This document shows, piece by piece, positions 28,574 through 39,778 of a stretch of 64,000 bases of DNA (its first letter is position 1; each line of letters starts with the position of its first letter). The stretch spans positions 48,226,027-48,290,026 of the forward strand of contig NC_079491.1 in NCBI RefSeq assembly GCF_020520425.1, written 5' to 3'. Position numbers and translations under genes: made by a program. The notes beneath the pieces were generated by a model that saw only the letters and a list, made by a program, of their open reading frames with translations, did no database searches and was not told the origin of the DNA. This DNA is from Spinacia oleracea. Taxonomy: Eukaryota > Streptophyta > Magnoliopsida > Caryophyllales > Amaranthaceae.

Positions 28574-29385
28574 TGACAGGCTAAAGTCGTATTACCTAAT
28601 CAAAAATAACCTAAGGTCCACTAGCTATGTAGCAAGGGAAGTCAAGATCGAATCCACAGGGAAACAATGTTCTTTCTACTATTAATCAACTAAGCTAGAC
28701 TATTGGGAAACAAGAATTGGTTGGTTTGTATGCTTAGACTACGAACGATAATTAAACAATTAAGAATTCAGGAATTAAAAGATCTAGGGCATAGGTTCAC
28801 CAACAAATAACAATCCAGGACGATAAACAATCACATTAATCAACAAAGCAGTTAATTAGATTAGCATGCTCTCTCGAATCGATACTAATCATAGACTTAG
28901 AATTAACGGGCTCTCGCTACGTATTAACTCTAATTCCACCTATTGACACAAGCCTAAACATCAAATTGCATCTCTCGAATCTTAACTTGATATTGCCAAA
29001 CTACCACAATTAAACCTGCGCAAATCTAATTGTATAGTAATAATAACCAATCAATAGGAATTAATTACAATGCCAACAATCACAATTATTCAATGTCCCT
29101 TCATGTTATTCATGGATTCCCAAACCCTAGAAATTAGACTACTCAAGCATATTAACAATAAACAAAGCAATTGGCATGATTGAAAACATGATTAAAGCTT
29201 AAACAAAGAATTGAAATAAAGAATAATACCTAATTGAAGAACAATGGCAAATGAAAGCTTGAATTTTTTATTGAAAATAAACTAAGTGTTTAGAACAAAT
29301 TAGAGAGAAAAATTTTGCTTAGAGAAATAAAACTAAGTGTTTAATACTAGAGTATGAGATAATAATTGTTTCACTAAATTAACAA

Positions 29386-29402
29386 AGGCTATATTTATAG
29401 TT
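29386..29402 (-). promoter_or_regulatory. LTR TATA box
   Basis: On the - strand the sequence reads AAACTATAAATATAGCC, about 65 bases downstream of the palindrome array. The same site is at 40594-40610 in the 5' LTR. This is the expected U3 promoter position. Confidence 0.65.
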
Positions 29403-29464
29403 TAGCCCAAAAAGCATTAAGAAAAACCGGAAAAACTAAGTAAACCGCGCGCAAAAACGCTTCC

Positions 29465-29770
29465 TAGGTTGTCGTCGCCCGGTCGGGCGGCCTTCCGCCC
29501 ATCGGGCGACCAGCTCGTAACCCGCCCGTCGGGCGCAGGTCTGCCCGTCGGGCGGAGGGAGACTTCTGGAAATCTTCTGCGCGCGCCCGGTTGGGCGGCT
29601 CTCGCCCGTCGGGCGGAGAGCGATTTCTGCTGCTGCTGCTTCTGATGGGCGCCCGGTGGGCACCGGGCGAAACTCCGCCCGTCGGGCGCCCTCTGACGAA
29701 CTGATCCTCTGCTTTCTCGCCCGATGGGCGAGAGGCAATCCACCGGGCGGAGGGCTAAGTGATCCGCCCT
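29465..29770. repeat. array of GC-rich palindromes in the 3' LTR
   Basis: About nine to ten copies of GCCCGTCGGGC and close variants (GCCCGGTCGGGC, GCCCATCGGGC, GCCCGATGGGC) are spaced 15-60 bases apart. Each can form a small hairpin. GC content is far above the AT-rich surroundings. Confidence 0.9.
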
Positions 29771-30046
29771 TCGTCCACAACACCGAGTCTAACTTCCGGG
29801 GCTCGATCATGAACATCTAGGGCTCCCGTAAGTCGACAAAAGTCGTCCCGAACTCCCTCGGGATCCTGTAGTGGCCTAAATCGTCAAGAAACGGGCCTAA
29901 AAAGACCAATTTCTCACTAAGTATTCCTGAAACTCAAGGCACACTAAAATACACAGATTAGTACTAAAATGGCTCCTAGGAGCTCATTTGACGCATAAAA
30001 GTACTAAGGGACGGGGGTGAAAACAATATATAAAACGCACATATCA

Positions 30047-30061
30047 AACTCCCCCAAGCTA
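30047..30061 (-). other. polypurine tract (plus-strand primer)
   Basis: On the element's strand AGCTTGGGGGAGT directly precedes the LTR start TGATATG. It is the expected primer for second-strand DNA synthesis. Confidence 0.7.
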
Positions 30062-31630
30062 GATCTTTGCTTGTCCCTAAGCAAAGAAATCATCGATGAA
30101 CACAAAATCAACTTCACCCCCAACATATTTCAAAATGAACACATAATCCAAGGTAAAATCTAACAAGTATGCATCGATGTCAACCAATCAAGTCCATTCA
30201 ATTGCTAATCCTCCTTAACAATCGTCACGCAAAGCGAGCCACAAATGCACAATGGAATTCAAGACTAGTGCTCACACACTCGTCACTCATTTATGTGGCG
30301 GATAAAAGATGTACCCGTTCGCTCTCCTCCCAACATATAAGTGAACAATGCCCTCCCAAACTTACACACTCGTGTGTCTAGAAAAACATACACTCAACCT
30401 AGTAGTCGACTCGGAATTTGTCATGTCATAACTTGCATTGATAAACAACTACTTTCACATTAATACAACTCTATGCACAAAGGTCGGAAGGTCTTTCAAG
30501 CTTGTAATGATAGGCTTAGGTAAGGGTGCGGTAAGTTTGGGTAAAATGTGAGCTTAAAGCCTTGGCTTTGGGGAGCATAAATCCTAAAAACAACCGCGAT
30601 CAATCAACACAATGACCATAATCTCCCACTCAACACATGAATAAAAACAACAAACAACCACACTATACTTTCTTGCCTTGATTTCACAATTGTAACCAAT
30701 CACTCATGAAGATAAGAAATTGTAATACCGGAGTGACAAAAGCTTGATTCAACTTGAGAATAACGATTTTTTTCTTTCCTTTTTTTTTCTTGCTCAATCT
30801 CATTTTTTTTTTCTTTTGGAACCTTCACACAATTTTTTTTTTATTCTCCTCATCTCATTCATTTTTCATTTCATTTTTTTTTCAACAACAATCATGATAA
30901 GAAGAACTTCCCTTTTCAATACTCAATATGCTCAAAATGTATCACACTACAACTCCCTCACCTCACTACTATTAGCTCCCCCAAGCTAGGCTTGGGACTA
31001 GTAACCAATGGGGAATTTACGGGCTTGTAATGTGGTTAGTCACCGAATAAATGGCACAAGCACAACATGGGTAGAAAAAAGAGGGAACAAATGTATCTAA
31101 TTTCATCTGAAGGCTACCTAAATAGAAAAATGCCTTCGTCCTTCACAATGTGCATGTATATGAGTCATAAAACATTACTAATAGTTGCAAACCAATACTC
31201 AAAATCGACGACACACCAGGAAGCTAACACACATCCTAACCAAGTCAACTAGTCAAGCACCAAGTCCACAAGCAGTTAGTCGGAGTTGACTCATGTTTAG
31301 GCATCAAAGCAATCGAATATCAAATCATGGCTAACACATCTACATTGCCCATCATCAAATACCAAGAATCAAAACAATTTCCGCTCAAGGGGCACAGGGA
31401 AGCATGATATTGTATTCATCGGAACGTATTTTTGTATTTTTTTTTTCAAAGCAATAAACTAATCTAGAAAGAATTAAACACACCAAAGAAACACACCAAA
31501 ATAAAGAAATACGAAAAGAAAAGAAAAACATACCTAATATATACAGGTAATGTGAACCCCCCCCCCAAACCAAATCAGATAATGTCCTCATTGGCTCAAG
31601 GGTACCGAACCATCATCATCATCAACAACA
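30047..31630 (-). other. untranslated segment between ORF3 and the 3' LTR
   Basis: No coding frame. It has long T runs on the + strand (30766-30880), that is purine-rich on the element's strand. The purine tract AGCTTGGGGGAG occurs next to the 3' LTR (30050-30060) and again at 30972-30984. Long 3' non-coding segments are usual in Athila elements. Confidence 0.6.
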
Positions 31631-33082
31631 TCACTGATGACCTTGGCCATCATCAGCATCATCACCATGGCTACCTTGGCCACCTTGGCCACCATAGCCG
31701 CTGCTGCCCGCTCCAAACCCCCCGTAGTGGGTGGGCGTGAAGGTGCCCATGGAACCGGGGGCTCCGTACCCCTCTGTGGGGTAAGTAAACCAGGAAGGGT
31801 GCTGATGATCTGGGGCAATGTAGCCCTGCCTGGCGTACTGATCATAGAAAGGGAACATAGTCCTCTGGTGATCCGCGGCAAACTCGTGGAAACCGAGCTC
31901 AAGTCTGCCCAGCCTCTCATGAATGGCCCCTAACTCCTCTGAAGACCCATGCTCCTCCTGTGGAGCCGGACTACCTCTCTGTCCCGACCCCCTCTCTCTA
32001 CGCCCTCCCCTCCTGTGGTGGGTGCGAGGCGCGGCCTCGGGCTGTGGCTGGGGCTGGGCTAAGGGTGCTGCCTGCTCACCTACATATATGTAATGTGGCT
32101 GACCCCTAGTAAAACTGGTGAGCCCGGTGGTGTCCGGGAGAGTAAAGAGAGCGTTCCTTTGGAACATCCATGACATCTGACCGGGGAGAAGTCCCCCGTA
32201 CTCAGAGTGCACCCTGTAAAGGCTCCCAAAATACTCAATATCCAACAGATTGTTTCCCCGGACCGCAACATGGTCCCTCTCAACAAAGTTTGCCACCGCT
32301 ACGGCAATGTGGGTGATCAGACCACCCAAAGCAATATTGGTCGAGTAGCGGTGAATGGCGGTAGTAAGAAGCTGCATGGCCAAGTGATGGGCCAAATTCA
32401 TCCTATAACTGTCATCACCATCCAACAAATACCCTCCGAGCACCTCCAACTCCGTGCTCCTCACATTCTCCTTTTGGTCCCTCCCAAAGATTGTAAAAGC
32501 CATAAATCTGAACCAAACAAAGGGGACGGGGTGTTGCACGCTAGATGCGTGCAAATGTTGCATGCTACCGGGATCAAAATCCCCAGTCAATTTCCCCCAT
32601 ACCTCACTATTGTTATGCCCCTCCCCGGGGAACCTGTTATACTCCACATTCAAACAAAAAATGGCACCAAAATCCTTGATAGGCATATCATAATCATTAT
32701 TCAACAATCTAAAAGAAACTCTAGTGACATCTTTGTAACCATTCTTTCGGACATTAAACGAGCTAAGGAATTCAAGAGTAAGATCCCTAAATGTCAACCT
32801 AGTCATGGAAAACATATGTTTCATGCCCACCCCATGAAATAATCTCCTAACATCCCTCTCAATACCCATATCATTCAAAGTTTTCTGACAAATAAATCAA
32901 GTAGGGACTACCTTCCGTAGCTTGAGGTGCGCAATGCGGGTTTGTTGCTCCTCACTAGCGAGAATCATGTTCGGGAAAGCCGAATCCGGTGCAAATTGAG
33001 GTGGTGGTGGTGGACGGCTTGTGGAAGCCTCCTCTTGTCTCCTTGTTGCTCCCGTGCAAGTTCTTTTTGGCCTTGAACCCAT
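31631..33082 (-). pseudogene. ORF3, ATHILA ORF-1-like, with one in-frame stop
   Basis: Same strand as gag-pol and between pol and the 3' LTR, the place of the extra ORF of Athila elements. It starts MGSRPKRTCTGATRRQ at 33082 and meets a TGA near 32899 (KVVPT then stop). It then continues in the same frame through FICQKTLNDMGIERDV to about 480 residues in all. The middle (RLLNNDYDMPIKDFGAIF) resembles the ATHILA ORF-1 family (PF03078), whose function is unknown. The C-terminal third is Pro/Gln then Gly/His-rich (GGFGAGSSGYGGQGG). No signal peptide or membrane segment is apparent, so nothing supports an envelope role. Either the TGA is a mutation or it is read through. Confidence 0.7.
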
Positions 33083-33359
33083 TGTTGAAGATGATTTCGA
33101 GTTTTCAAATGTTTTTGGTGAAATTGGGTTTTTTGTGGAGAGTGAGGAAGAGTGAAAATTGTTTGGTGGAGGTTGAAGAGGATGTGATGAGGATGATTTT
33201 GGGGTGTAGCTTGATGAATTTGAGTGAGAGATGAGGGAGATATGGAGAGTTGAAGTTCTTAGGGTTTGGGGTTTAATGGAGTTTGTGAGAGAATGAAGAA
33301 GATGATTGAGATGTGAAGTGAAGGGAATAGAAGGAACCCGTGCGTTTTAATCTGATTTT

Positions 33360-33620
33360 TCTCCCTTCGCCCGCCGGGCCAACGCCCGCCCGACGGGCCA
33401 GCAGCTCGAAAGACGCCCGACGGGCACAGGTCCGCCCGTCGGGCGCAGGGAGACACTTGTGAATTTTTCCGCGCGCGCCCGGTCGGGCGCTCCTCGCCCG
33501 TCGGGCGTATGACGACACTTCCAAATCTCTGCGCACGCGCCCGGTCGGGCGCTCCTCGCCCGTCGGGCGTATGGCGACACTTCCAGCAGCTCCGTAGTGA
33601 GCCGCCCGTCGGGCGAAAAA
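33360..33620. repeat. second palindrome array, internal to the Athila element
   Basis: About nine copies of the same GCCCGTCGGGC-type word as in the LTRs, including a tandem duplication of about 67 bases (33474-33585). Two more copies lie at 33843-33875. It is placed 0.3-0.8 kb upstream of the ORF3 start, between pol and ORF3. Confidence 0.88.
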
Positions 33621-34120
33621 AAGGCTTTCTGATTCTTTCTCCGCACGGTCCCGACCTTACCAGCACCGAAGGTTCGTAATGTTGACCCCACGGAGCGGTA
33701 GCGAAGGAGGCAGCGAAGCCGGGGCCGCTTCTCGAAAAAGAGGGAGCACTGATCCCTATTGCTTTTCTCAAGGGCTTGAGTCAGTTAGGCGCTTTTTTCT
33801 TTTCTTTGATGATTCCTCTCAATGAAATTTTCCATGTTCGCGCGCCCGGTCAGGCGGCTCTCGCCCGTCGGGCGGAGGGAGATTTTTGCTCCTACGGATT
33901 TTTTTCTATCTTTTCGTGCTTAGGAGCTGAACCTGTACATCATTAAACACCCAAGGACCGTAAAATTCTCTCTCCTCACCACTCATGAACAAAGAAACTA
34001 GACTACAAAACAGACAAAACAAAACTTAAACTATCGAAAGCAATGAAATACGGGTTGCCTCCCGCAAAGCGCTGGTTTATTCATAGGTCCCGCTCGACCT
34101 TGTTACCTTGAATATGCCGT

Positions 34121-37100
34121 CTATGAGATGGAGGGGTTGAGGTGATGGACCTCAACCACTCCTACAGTAGCCCCATCATGGTACAACTTCAGACGTTGCC
34201 CGTTGACCTTGAATCGTTCACCATTCTCATTCTCTACTTCAATAGACCCAAATTTGCTTACCATAGTCACGGTGAACGGCCCAGACCACCTAGACTTAAG
34301 TTTTCCAGGAAATAACTTAAGCCTAGAGTTAAAAAGTAAAACCTTGTCGCCCACCGTGAACTCTCTATACAAAATGTGATTGTCGTGCCACTTCTTGGTC
34401 TTTTCCTTGTAAATCCGGGCACTATCATAAGCTTGTAGTCGGAATTCATCGAGCTCACCAATTGGAGTAACCGCTTCTCACCGGCTAGCTTTGCGTCCAT
34501 GTTGAGCTGTTTGATTGCCCAATAAGCCTTGTACTCCATTTCTACTGGTAAGTGACACGCCTTGCCATACACCAACCGATACGGGGAGGTACCAATAGGT
34601 GTCTTAAAGGCGGTTCTGTATGCCCATAGAGTATCATCTAGCTTATCGCTCCAATCCTTCCTAGACTTCGCCACCACTTTCTCAAGGATAGATTTGATCT
34701 CTCGGTTGGAGACCTCAACTTGACCACTCGTCTGAGGGTGGTAGGCTAGCCCAGTGCGGTGATAAACCCCATACTTGCGCAGGAGCGCATCCAGATGCCT
34801 CTCATGGAAATGTGACCCTCCATCACTGATCAAAGCGCGCGGAACCCCAAATCTAGGAAAAATGATCTTCTTGAACAGGGAGATGACTGTCTTAGCATCG
34901 TTAGTAGGTGAGGCAACGGCTTCCACCCACTTTGACACATAATCTATAGCTAACAAGGATATATAAGTTACCCTTGGACGACGGGAATGGTCCCATGTAA
35001 TCAATTCCCCATACATCAAAAATCTCAACCTCAAGGATCCCGTTCTGTGGCATCTCATACCTCCTCGAAATAGTGCCGGCCCTCTGGCACGCATCACAAG
35101 CCATAATAAAAGCCTGTGCATCCTTGAACATAGTAGGCCAGTAAAAACCACATTGTGACAACTTAGCGTTTGCTTTAGACGGTCCATGGTGACCACCATA
35201 AGGTGAAGAATGAGACCTACTGATAACACCTTGAACTTCCCATTCTGGAATACAACGCTTGTACAACCCTTCAGCAGTCTCACGAAACAAATAAGGGTCG
35301 TCCCAAAAGTAAAACCGGACATCATGTAGGAATTTCTTCTTCTGTTGATATGACAGATCGGCCGGAAGAATTCTTCCTACAATGTAGTTAGCAAAATCTG
35401 CGAACCATGGTGACTGACTGGCAAGTGCAAGTAAATGATCATCCGGAAATGAATCATCAATCGGTGTAGATCCCTTACCATCGTCATACCTCAATCTAGA
35501 CAAGTGATCTACAACCACATTCTCAGCCCCTTTCTTGTCGCGGATCTCTAGATCGAACTCCTGTAGCAGTAGTATCCATCGAATAAGCCTAGGCTTGGCT
35601 TCCTTCTTAGAGAGCAGATACTTAAGGGCCGCATGGTCAGTATAGACTATCACCTTGGATCCAATTAGATAGGTGCGGAATTTATCCAAGGCATAGACTA
35701 TAGCTAGAAGCTCCTTCTCAGTAGTAGCATAATTAACTTGAGCTTCATCTAAGGTCTTACTTGCATAATAGATGGCATGTAAAACCTTCTCCTTTCTCTG
35801 ACCCAGGACTGCCCCAACTGCATAATCACTTGCATCACACATTATCTCAAACGGAAGATCACATTCGGGAGAACGAATGATGGGAGCCGAAATCAGTGCC
35901 TGTTTAATCCTGTCAAAGGCTTCAAGACAAGCATCAGTAAACACAAACGGGGCATCCTTGAGGAGGAGCTGGGTAAGTGGTTTAACAATTTTAGAAAAAT
36001 CCTTGATAAAGCGGCGATAAAACCCCGCATGACCAATAAAACTTCTAACACCCTTCACATTGACTGGAGGGGGTAATTGTTCAATCACTTGGACCTTAGC
36101 TCGATCCACCTGAATGCCCTTATCAGATATCAAATGTCCCAAGACCACCCCTTCAGTAACCATGAAATGACACTTTTCCCAGTTCAAGACTAAATTGCAC
36201 TCTTCACATCTCTTCAAAACTTTAGTCAAATTTAGCAAGCAAGAATCAAAAGAAGTACCATAGACGCTAAAATCATCCATAAACACTTCCATGATAGACT
36301 CAATAAAATCAGAAAAGATACTCATCATGCAACGTTGGAAAGTAGCAGGTGGATTACACAGACCAAAAGGCATTCTACGATATGCAAAGGTACCATAGGG
36401 ACAAGTGAAGGTGGTCTTTTCCTGGTCGTCTGGATGTATGGGAATTTGAAAGAAACCAGAATAACCATCCAGATAACAGAAAAACTTGTGACAGGCTAGC
36501 CTTTCTAACATTTGATCAATGAAGGGAAGGGGAAAATGGTCCTTTTTAGTAGCAACATTAAGACGCCTATAATCAATGCACATGCGCCAACCTGTGACTA
36601 CCCTAGTTGGTATCAACTCATTTTTTTCATTTCTCACCACAGTTGTCCCCCCTTTCTTGGGCACTACCTGAACGGGACTCACCCACTTAGAATCAGACAC
36701 AGCATACACTATACCCGCATCAAGCAATTTCATAACTTCAGCTTTTACAACATCTTGCATGACAGGGTTCAAACGACGCTGGGGTTGGATGCATGGTTTA
36801 TGATTCTCGTCTAGATGTATCTTATGCATACAAAAGTCAGGGCTAATACCCTTTAAATCATCAATACTGTACCCAATGGCCTTTTTGTGCCTTTTTAACA
36901 CAATAAGAAGTTGGGATAACTGGTCTGCATCAAGTGCAGTACTGACGATCACAGGGCAAAGTTGTTCATTATCTAAAAACGCATACTTAAGGTTAGAAGG
37001 AAGAGGCTTAAGTTCGGGTTTCTTTACCTCTTTAACAGAACAAACCGGCCGAACTAACCTCTTCAATTTGATGCTCTCCGGCTCGAATTCTCCACCATTA

Positions 37101-38317
37101 AGAGCCAACTCCAGAGCATCCACTTCAGCACTCCATGAACTGCTATCACCTGCAGAAGATTCACAACAAAGCACTGCCTCCAAAGGGTCTCTTTCGAGAA
37201 CTTGGGAGACGTTATCACGAGTAATAAAATCGACTACATCTATGCGATAACATTGTTCCTCCTCTAGCATGGGACTTTTTAAGGCACTATTCAGATTAAA
37301 AGTCACCTTATCATCCCCAACAGACAATGTCAATTTCCCACTTTTAACATCAATTACCGCCCCCGCCGTGTGAAGGAAGGGTCTACCTAAGATTATGGAA
37401 ATTTGAGAATCCTCCTGCATGTCTAATACTACAAAGTCTATAGGTATATAGAATTTACCTACTCTAACAGGGACGTCCTCTAAAACACCTAAGGGGTATT
37501 TGACAGAACGGTCGGCCATTTGTAGAGTGATATTGGTAACCTTAAGCTCACCAATATTCAGTTTAGTACAGACAGACAAAGGCATGACAGACACACTAGC
37601 ACCTAGATCACATAAAGCTTTATCAATAAATACGGTGCCAATGTTACATGGGATGGAAAAACTCCCGGGGTCCTTAAGTTTAGGTGGAGACTTGTTTTGC
37701 AAATAAGCACTACATTCCTCAGTAAAAGCTACAGTCTCTACCTCACAAAAAGCACGTTTCCTGGTCAAAATATCTTTCATGAATTTAGCATAAGAAGGAA
37801 CCTGTAAAATTAATTCAGTAAAAGGAACCGTTACCTGCAAATTTTTGACCACATCCAAGAATCTGCCAAACTGCTTGTCTAGCTTATTCTTGAGTTGTCG
37901 GTTTGGGAAGGGGAGTGCAATAGGTGGTACTTGAATATCCGCCCCCTTCTTAACCTCAGTTGTAGCCTCATTCTCATTGACTACCTTTTCAGCTTCCTTT
38001 CCACCCATAACTATCTTCGGGATTTCCTCACTGACCAGGTCACTAGCAGACACCCCGGAATCAACCTCAACCGGCATAGAAGGACCATCATAATCCCTAC
38101 CACTCCTCAATGTAATTGCATTAGCAGTCTCCCTATTTTCGGGCTGTGAAGGAAGTTGGCCTGGTGGCCTCCCTGCAATAGTAGTAGCCATCTGTGCCAA
38201 CTGTGTATCAATGATCTTGTTGTGAGCAGTAAGAGCATCGATTTTTGCATCCTTTTCACTTAGAGATTTTTGCATTTGTAGCATCATGTTTCTCATCTCT
38301 ACTAGCATAGGGTCGGG
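34121..38317 (-). pseudogene. Athila pol: protease, RT, RNase H, integrase; frameshifted
   Basis: The main frame (38308-34901) starts with a gag-tail coiled coil, then a retropepsin-like site CDLGAS (about residue 233), RT with RRMPFGLCNPP and active site FMDDF (676-680), and RNase H with D825, E865 and D891. The integrase HHCC zinc domain follows (GGHHGPSKA...ACDACQRAG). The first integrase Asp is in WGIDYMGPF. Near 34950-34960 an extra T shifts the frame; the core resumes at [13 protein letters not shown] and includes SDGGSHF and the Glu region [12 protein letters not shown] second shift, a missing G near 34460, precedes the C-terminal part [15 protein letters not shown], which ends at 34121. 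Two lesions in integrase mean this copy cannot encode an intact one. Confidence 0.88.
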
Positions 38318-39649
38318 CTATGTGGCTTGAGGTTGTGGTTGTGGGGGTGATGTGTGTTGTCTAGAGAACCCAGGTGGCCCACTAGACTGCTGGTTGTAGT
38401 TGTTTCGGGGTTGGTAAGATTGTTGGTGTGGGGGTTGATATGGTTGTGGTGGTGGATGTTGAACTTGGTGAGGGTTTTGGATATTGTTGCTCCTGTAGGA
38501 AAGTAGAGGGTTATTTTTGTAGCCCTCATTGTAAGAGTTGGAGAATGGGTTGTTTTGTTTGTAGGATTGAAATGCATTACATTGTTCAATAGAGCTCCTA
38601 CATTCTTGTGCATAATGACCAGACATTCCACAACTTTCACAAATAGTAGCAGGTTGGGCACTCATAGCAGCTACACTAACAGGTTGGGCATATTGAGCAT
38701 TGGCCGCTTGCATATTATCAAACTTATAATGTAAAGCAGTCAATTGGGCAGTTAATTGTTCAATAGAATTTAAATCATGCTTACCACCCCTGTTAGATAG
38801 ACCTCTAGGATTTCCATACTGGGCATTGTGAATGGCTATCTCCTCAATCACCTCCATAGCTCTAGGCACCTCAAGTTGCATGAACCTCCCACTTGCAGCT
38901 GAATCCAACAAACATCTAGACTCATTCCCCAAACCATTATAAAACTGCTGGATCAAGAACCAATCTTCCAAACCATGGTGCGGGCACTCTCTTTGCAAAT
39001 CCTTGAATCTCTCCCAAACCTCGAACAAGCTCTCATCCGCTTGTTGTGAGATACCTAATATCTGACCCCTCAGACGAGCCGTTTTCTCAGGTGGAAAATA
39101 TTTAACATAAAAAGCAAGAGCCAAGGATTCCCAATTATTGATTTTCAAAGCCGCCCGATTAAGCCCATTAATCCACAGTTTAGCTTTCCCACTCAAAGAG
39201 AACGGGAAAAGTATCTCCATAGTCTGCTCCGGAGTCAATCCCTTTTGCTTGATGGTGGAACAATATTGGATAAAGGACTGAATGTGAAGATTCGGATCTT
39301 CACCTGGTTCCCCACCGTACTGGCGTCTCTCGATCATGTTAATCAATGCAGGCTCAATCTTGAAGGTCTCAGCTGCAATAGAAGGCATGATCGCCTTCGG
39401 TAGCACGGACAGACTTGGCTTAGAATAATCTGTAAGCCGTGGGGTAGGTGGCGGTATCAGATTTTCGTCACTCATCTCTATCTCTGAAACTGAATCTGTA
39501 TCTGAAGGAAAAAGATCGCCAATATTATGATCAGAATCAGAGTAATTCCCACACTGTGCAATGAAAGTTCTTCGTCTACGAAAGGTTCTTTCGGGCTCAG
39601 GATCGAATGGAGTAAGATTACTAGTACCTACGGTCCTGGGCATAGACAA
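38318..39649 (-). CDS. gag: Athila gag (capsid-nucleocapsid)
   Basis: 443 residues from MSMPRTVGTS. The capsid part carries the plant retrotransposon gag pattern (LSGKAKLWINGL, YVKYFPPEKTARLRGQI, ESLFEVWERFKDL), followed by a zinc knuckle CESCGMSGHYAQEC and a Pro/Gln/Asn-rich tail. It forms the virus-like particle and binds the genomic RNA. The ATG lies about 105 bases after the primer-binding site. The frame ends at a TAG (38318-38320) and the downstream pol frame is the same frame, so a single amber codon separates gag from the rest. Confidence 0.88.
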   Translation of the reverse strand: MSMPRTVGTSNLTPFDPEPERTFRRRRTFIAQCGNYSDSDHNIGDLFPSDTDSVSEIEMSDENLIPPPTPRLTDYSKPSLSVLPKAIMPSIAAETFKIEPALINMIERRQYGGEPGEDPNLHIQSFIQYCSTIKQKGLTPEQTMEILFPFSLSGKAKLWINGLNRAALKINNWESLALAFYVKYFPPEKTARLRGQILGISQQADESLFEVWERFKDLQRECPHHGLEDWFLIQQFYNGLGNESRCLLDSAASGRFMQLEVPRAMEVIEEIAIHNAQYGNPRGLSNRGGKHDLNSIEQLTAQLTALHYKFDNMQAANAQYAQPVSVAAMSAQPATICESCGMSGHYAQECRSSIEQCNAFQSYKQNNPFSNSYNEGYKNNPLLSYRSNNIQNPHQVQHPPPQPYQPPHQQSYQPRNNYNQQSSGPPGFSRQHTSPPQPQPQAT

Positions 39650-39752
39650 AGACTAACAAAACAATGTGAGATCCAGTCTCAAGGAACGTGAGTTCCTTGA
39701 GTAGTAACAAACAATAATCTAGGATAAGCAATCAACAACAGAAAATAGAACC

Positions 39753-39775
39753 GTCTCCCCGGCAACGGCGCCAAA
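39753..39775 (-). other. primer-binding site, tRNA-Asp type
   Basis: On the element's strand AAATTTGGCGCCGTTGCC continues GGGGA, complementary to the 3' end of plant tRNA-Asp (CCGGCAACGGCGCCA). It lies 4-5 bases after the 5' LTR and fits Athila elements. Confidence 0.85.
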
Positions 39776-39778
39776 TTT

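Larger units (their letters stand above)
28574..30046 (-). repeat. 3' LTR of the Athila-type element
   Basis: On the - strand it begins TGATATGTGCG right after the polypurine tract and ends CCTGTCA, giving the standard TG...CA. It holds a palindrome array (29465-29770), then a TATA box (29388-29401) and a leader. Length 1473. Confidence 0.85.

Noticed and set aside
29465-29770. CRISPR-like repeat array
   Set aside because: Repeats are short palindromes of variable sequence with unequal spacing inside a plant LTR; there are no cas genes.
29417-29816. Two overlapping - strand frames of 108 and 126 codons in the LTR
   Set aside because: They are created by the GC-rich palindrome array, which lowers stop frequency. 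Composition is Arg/Pro/Gly repeats, and both are repeated in the other LTR (40622-41021).
32207-32842. 211-codon + strand frame
   Set aside because: It is the antisense shadow of ORF3; the - strand frame has better composition, family resemblance and the right position in the element.
31631-33082. Envelope gene
   Set aside because: ORF3 occupies the usual env-like position, but shows no signal peptide or transmembrane helix and matches the ATHILA ORF-1 type instead.
33259-33771. Frames of 87-170 codons on the - strand
   Set aside because: Again the result of the palindrome array; no domain, and they overlap each other in several frames.
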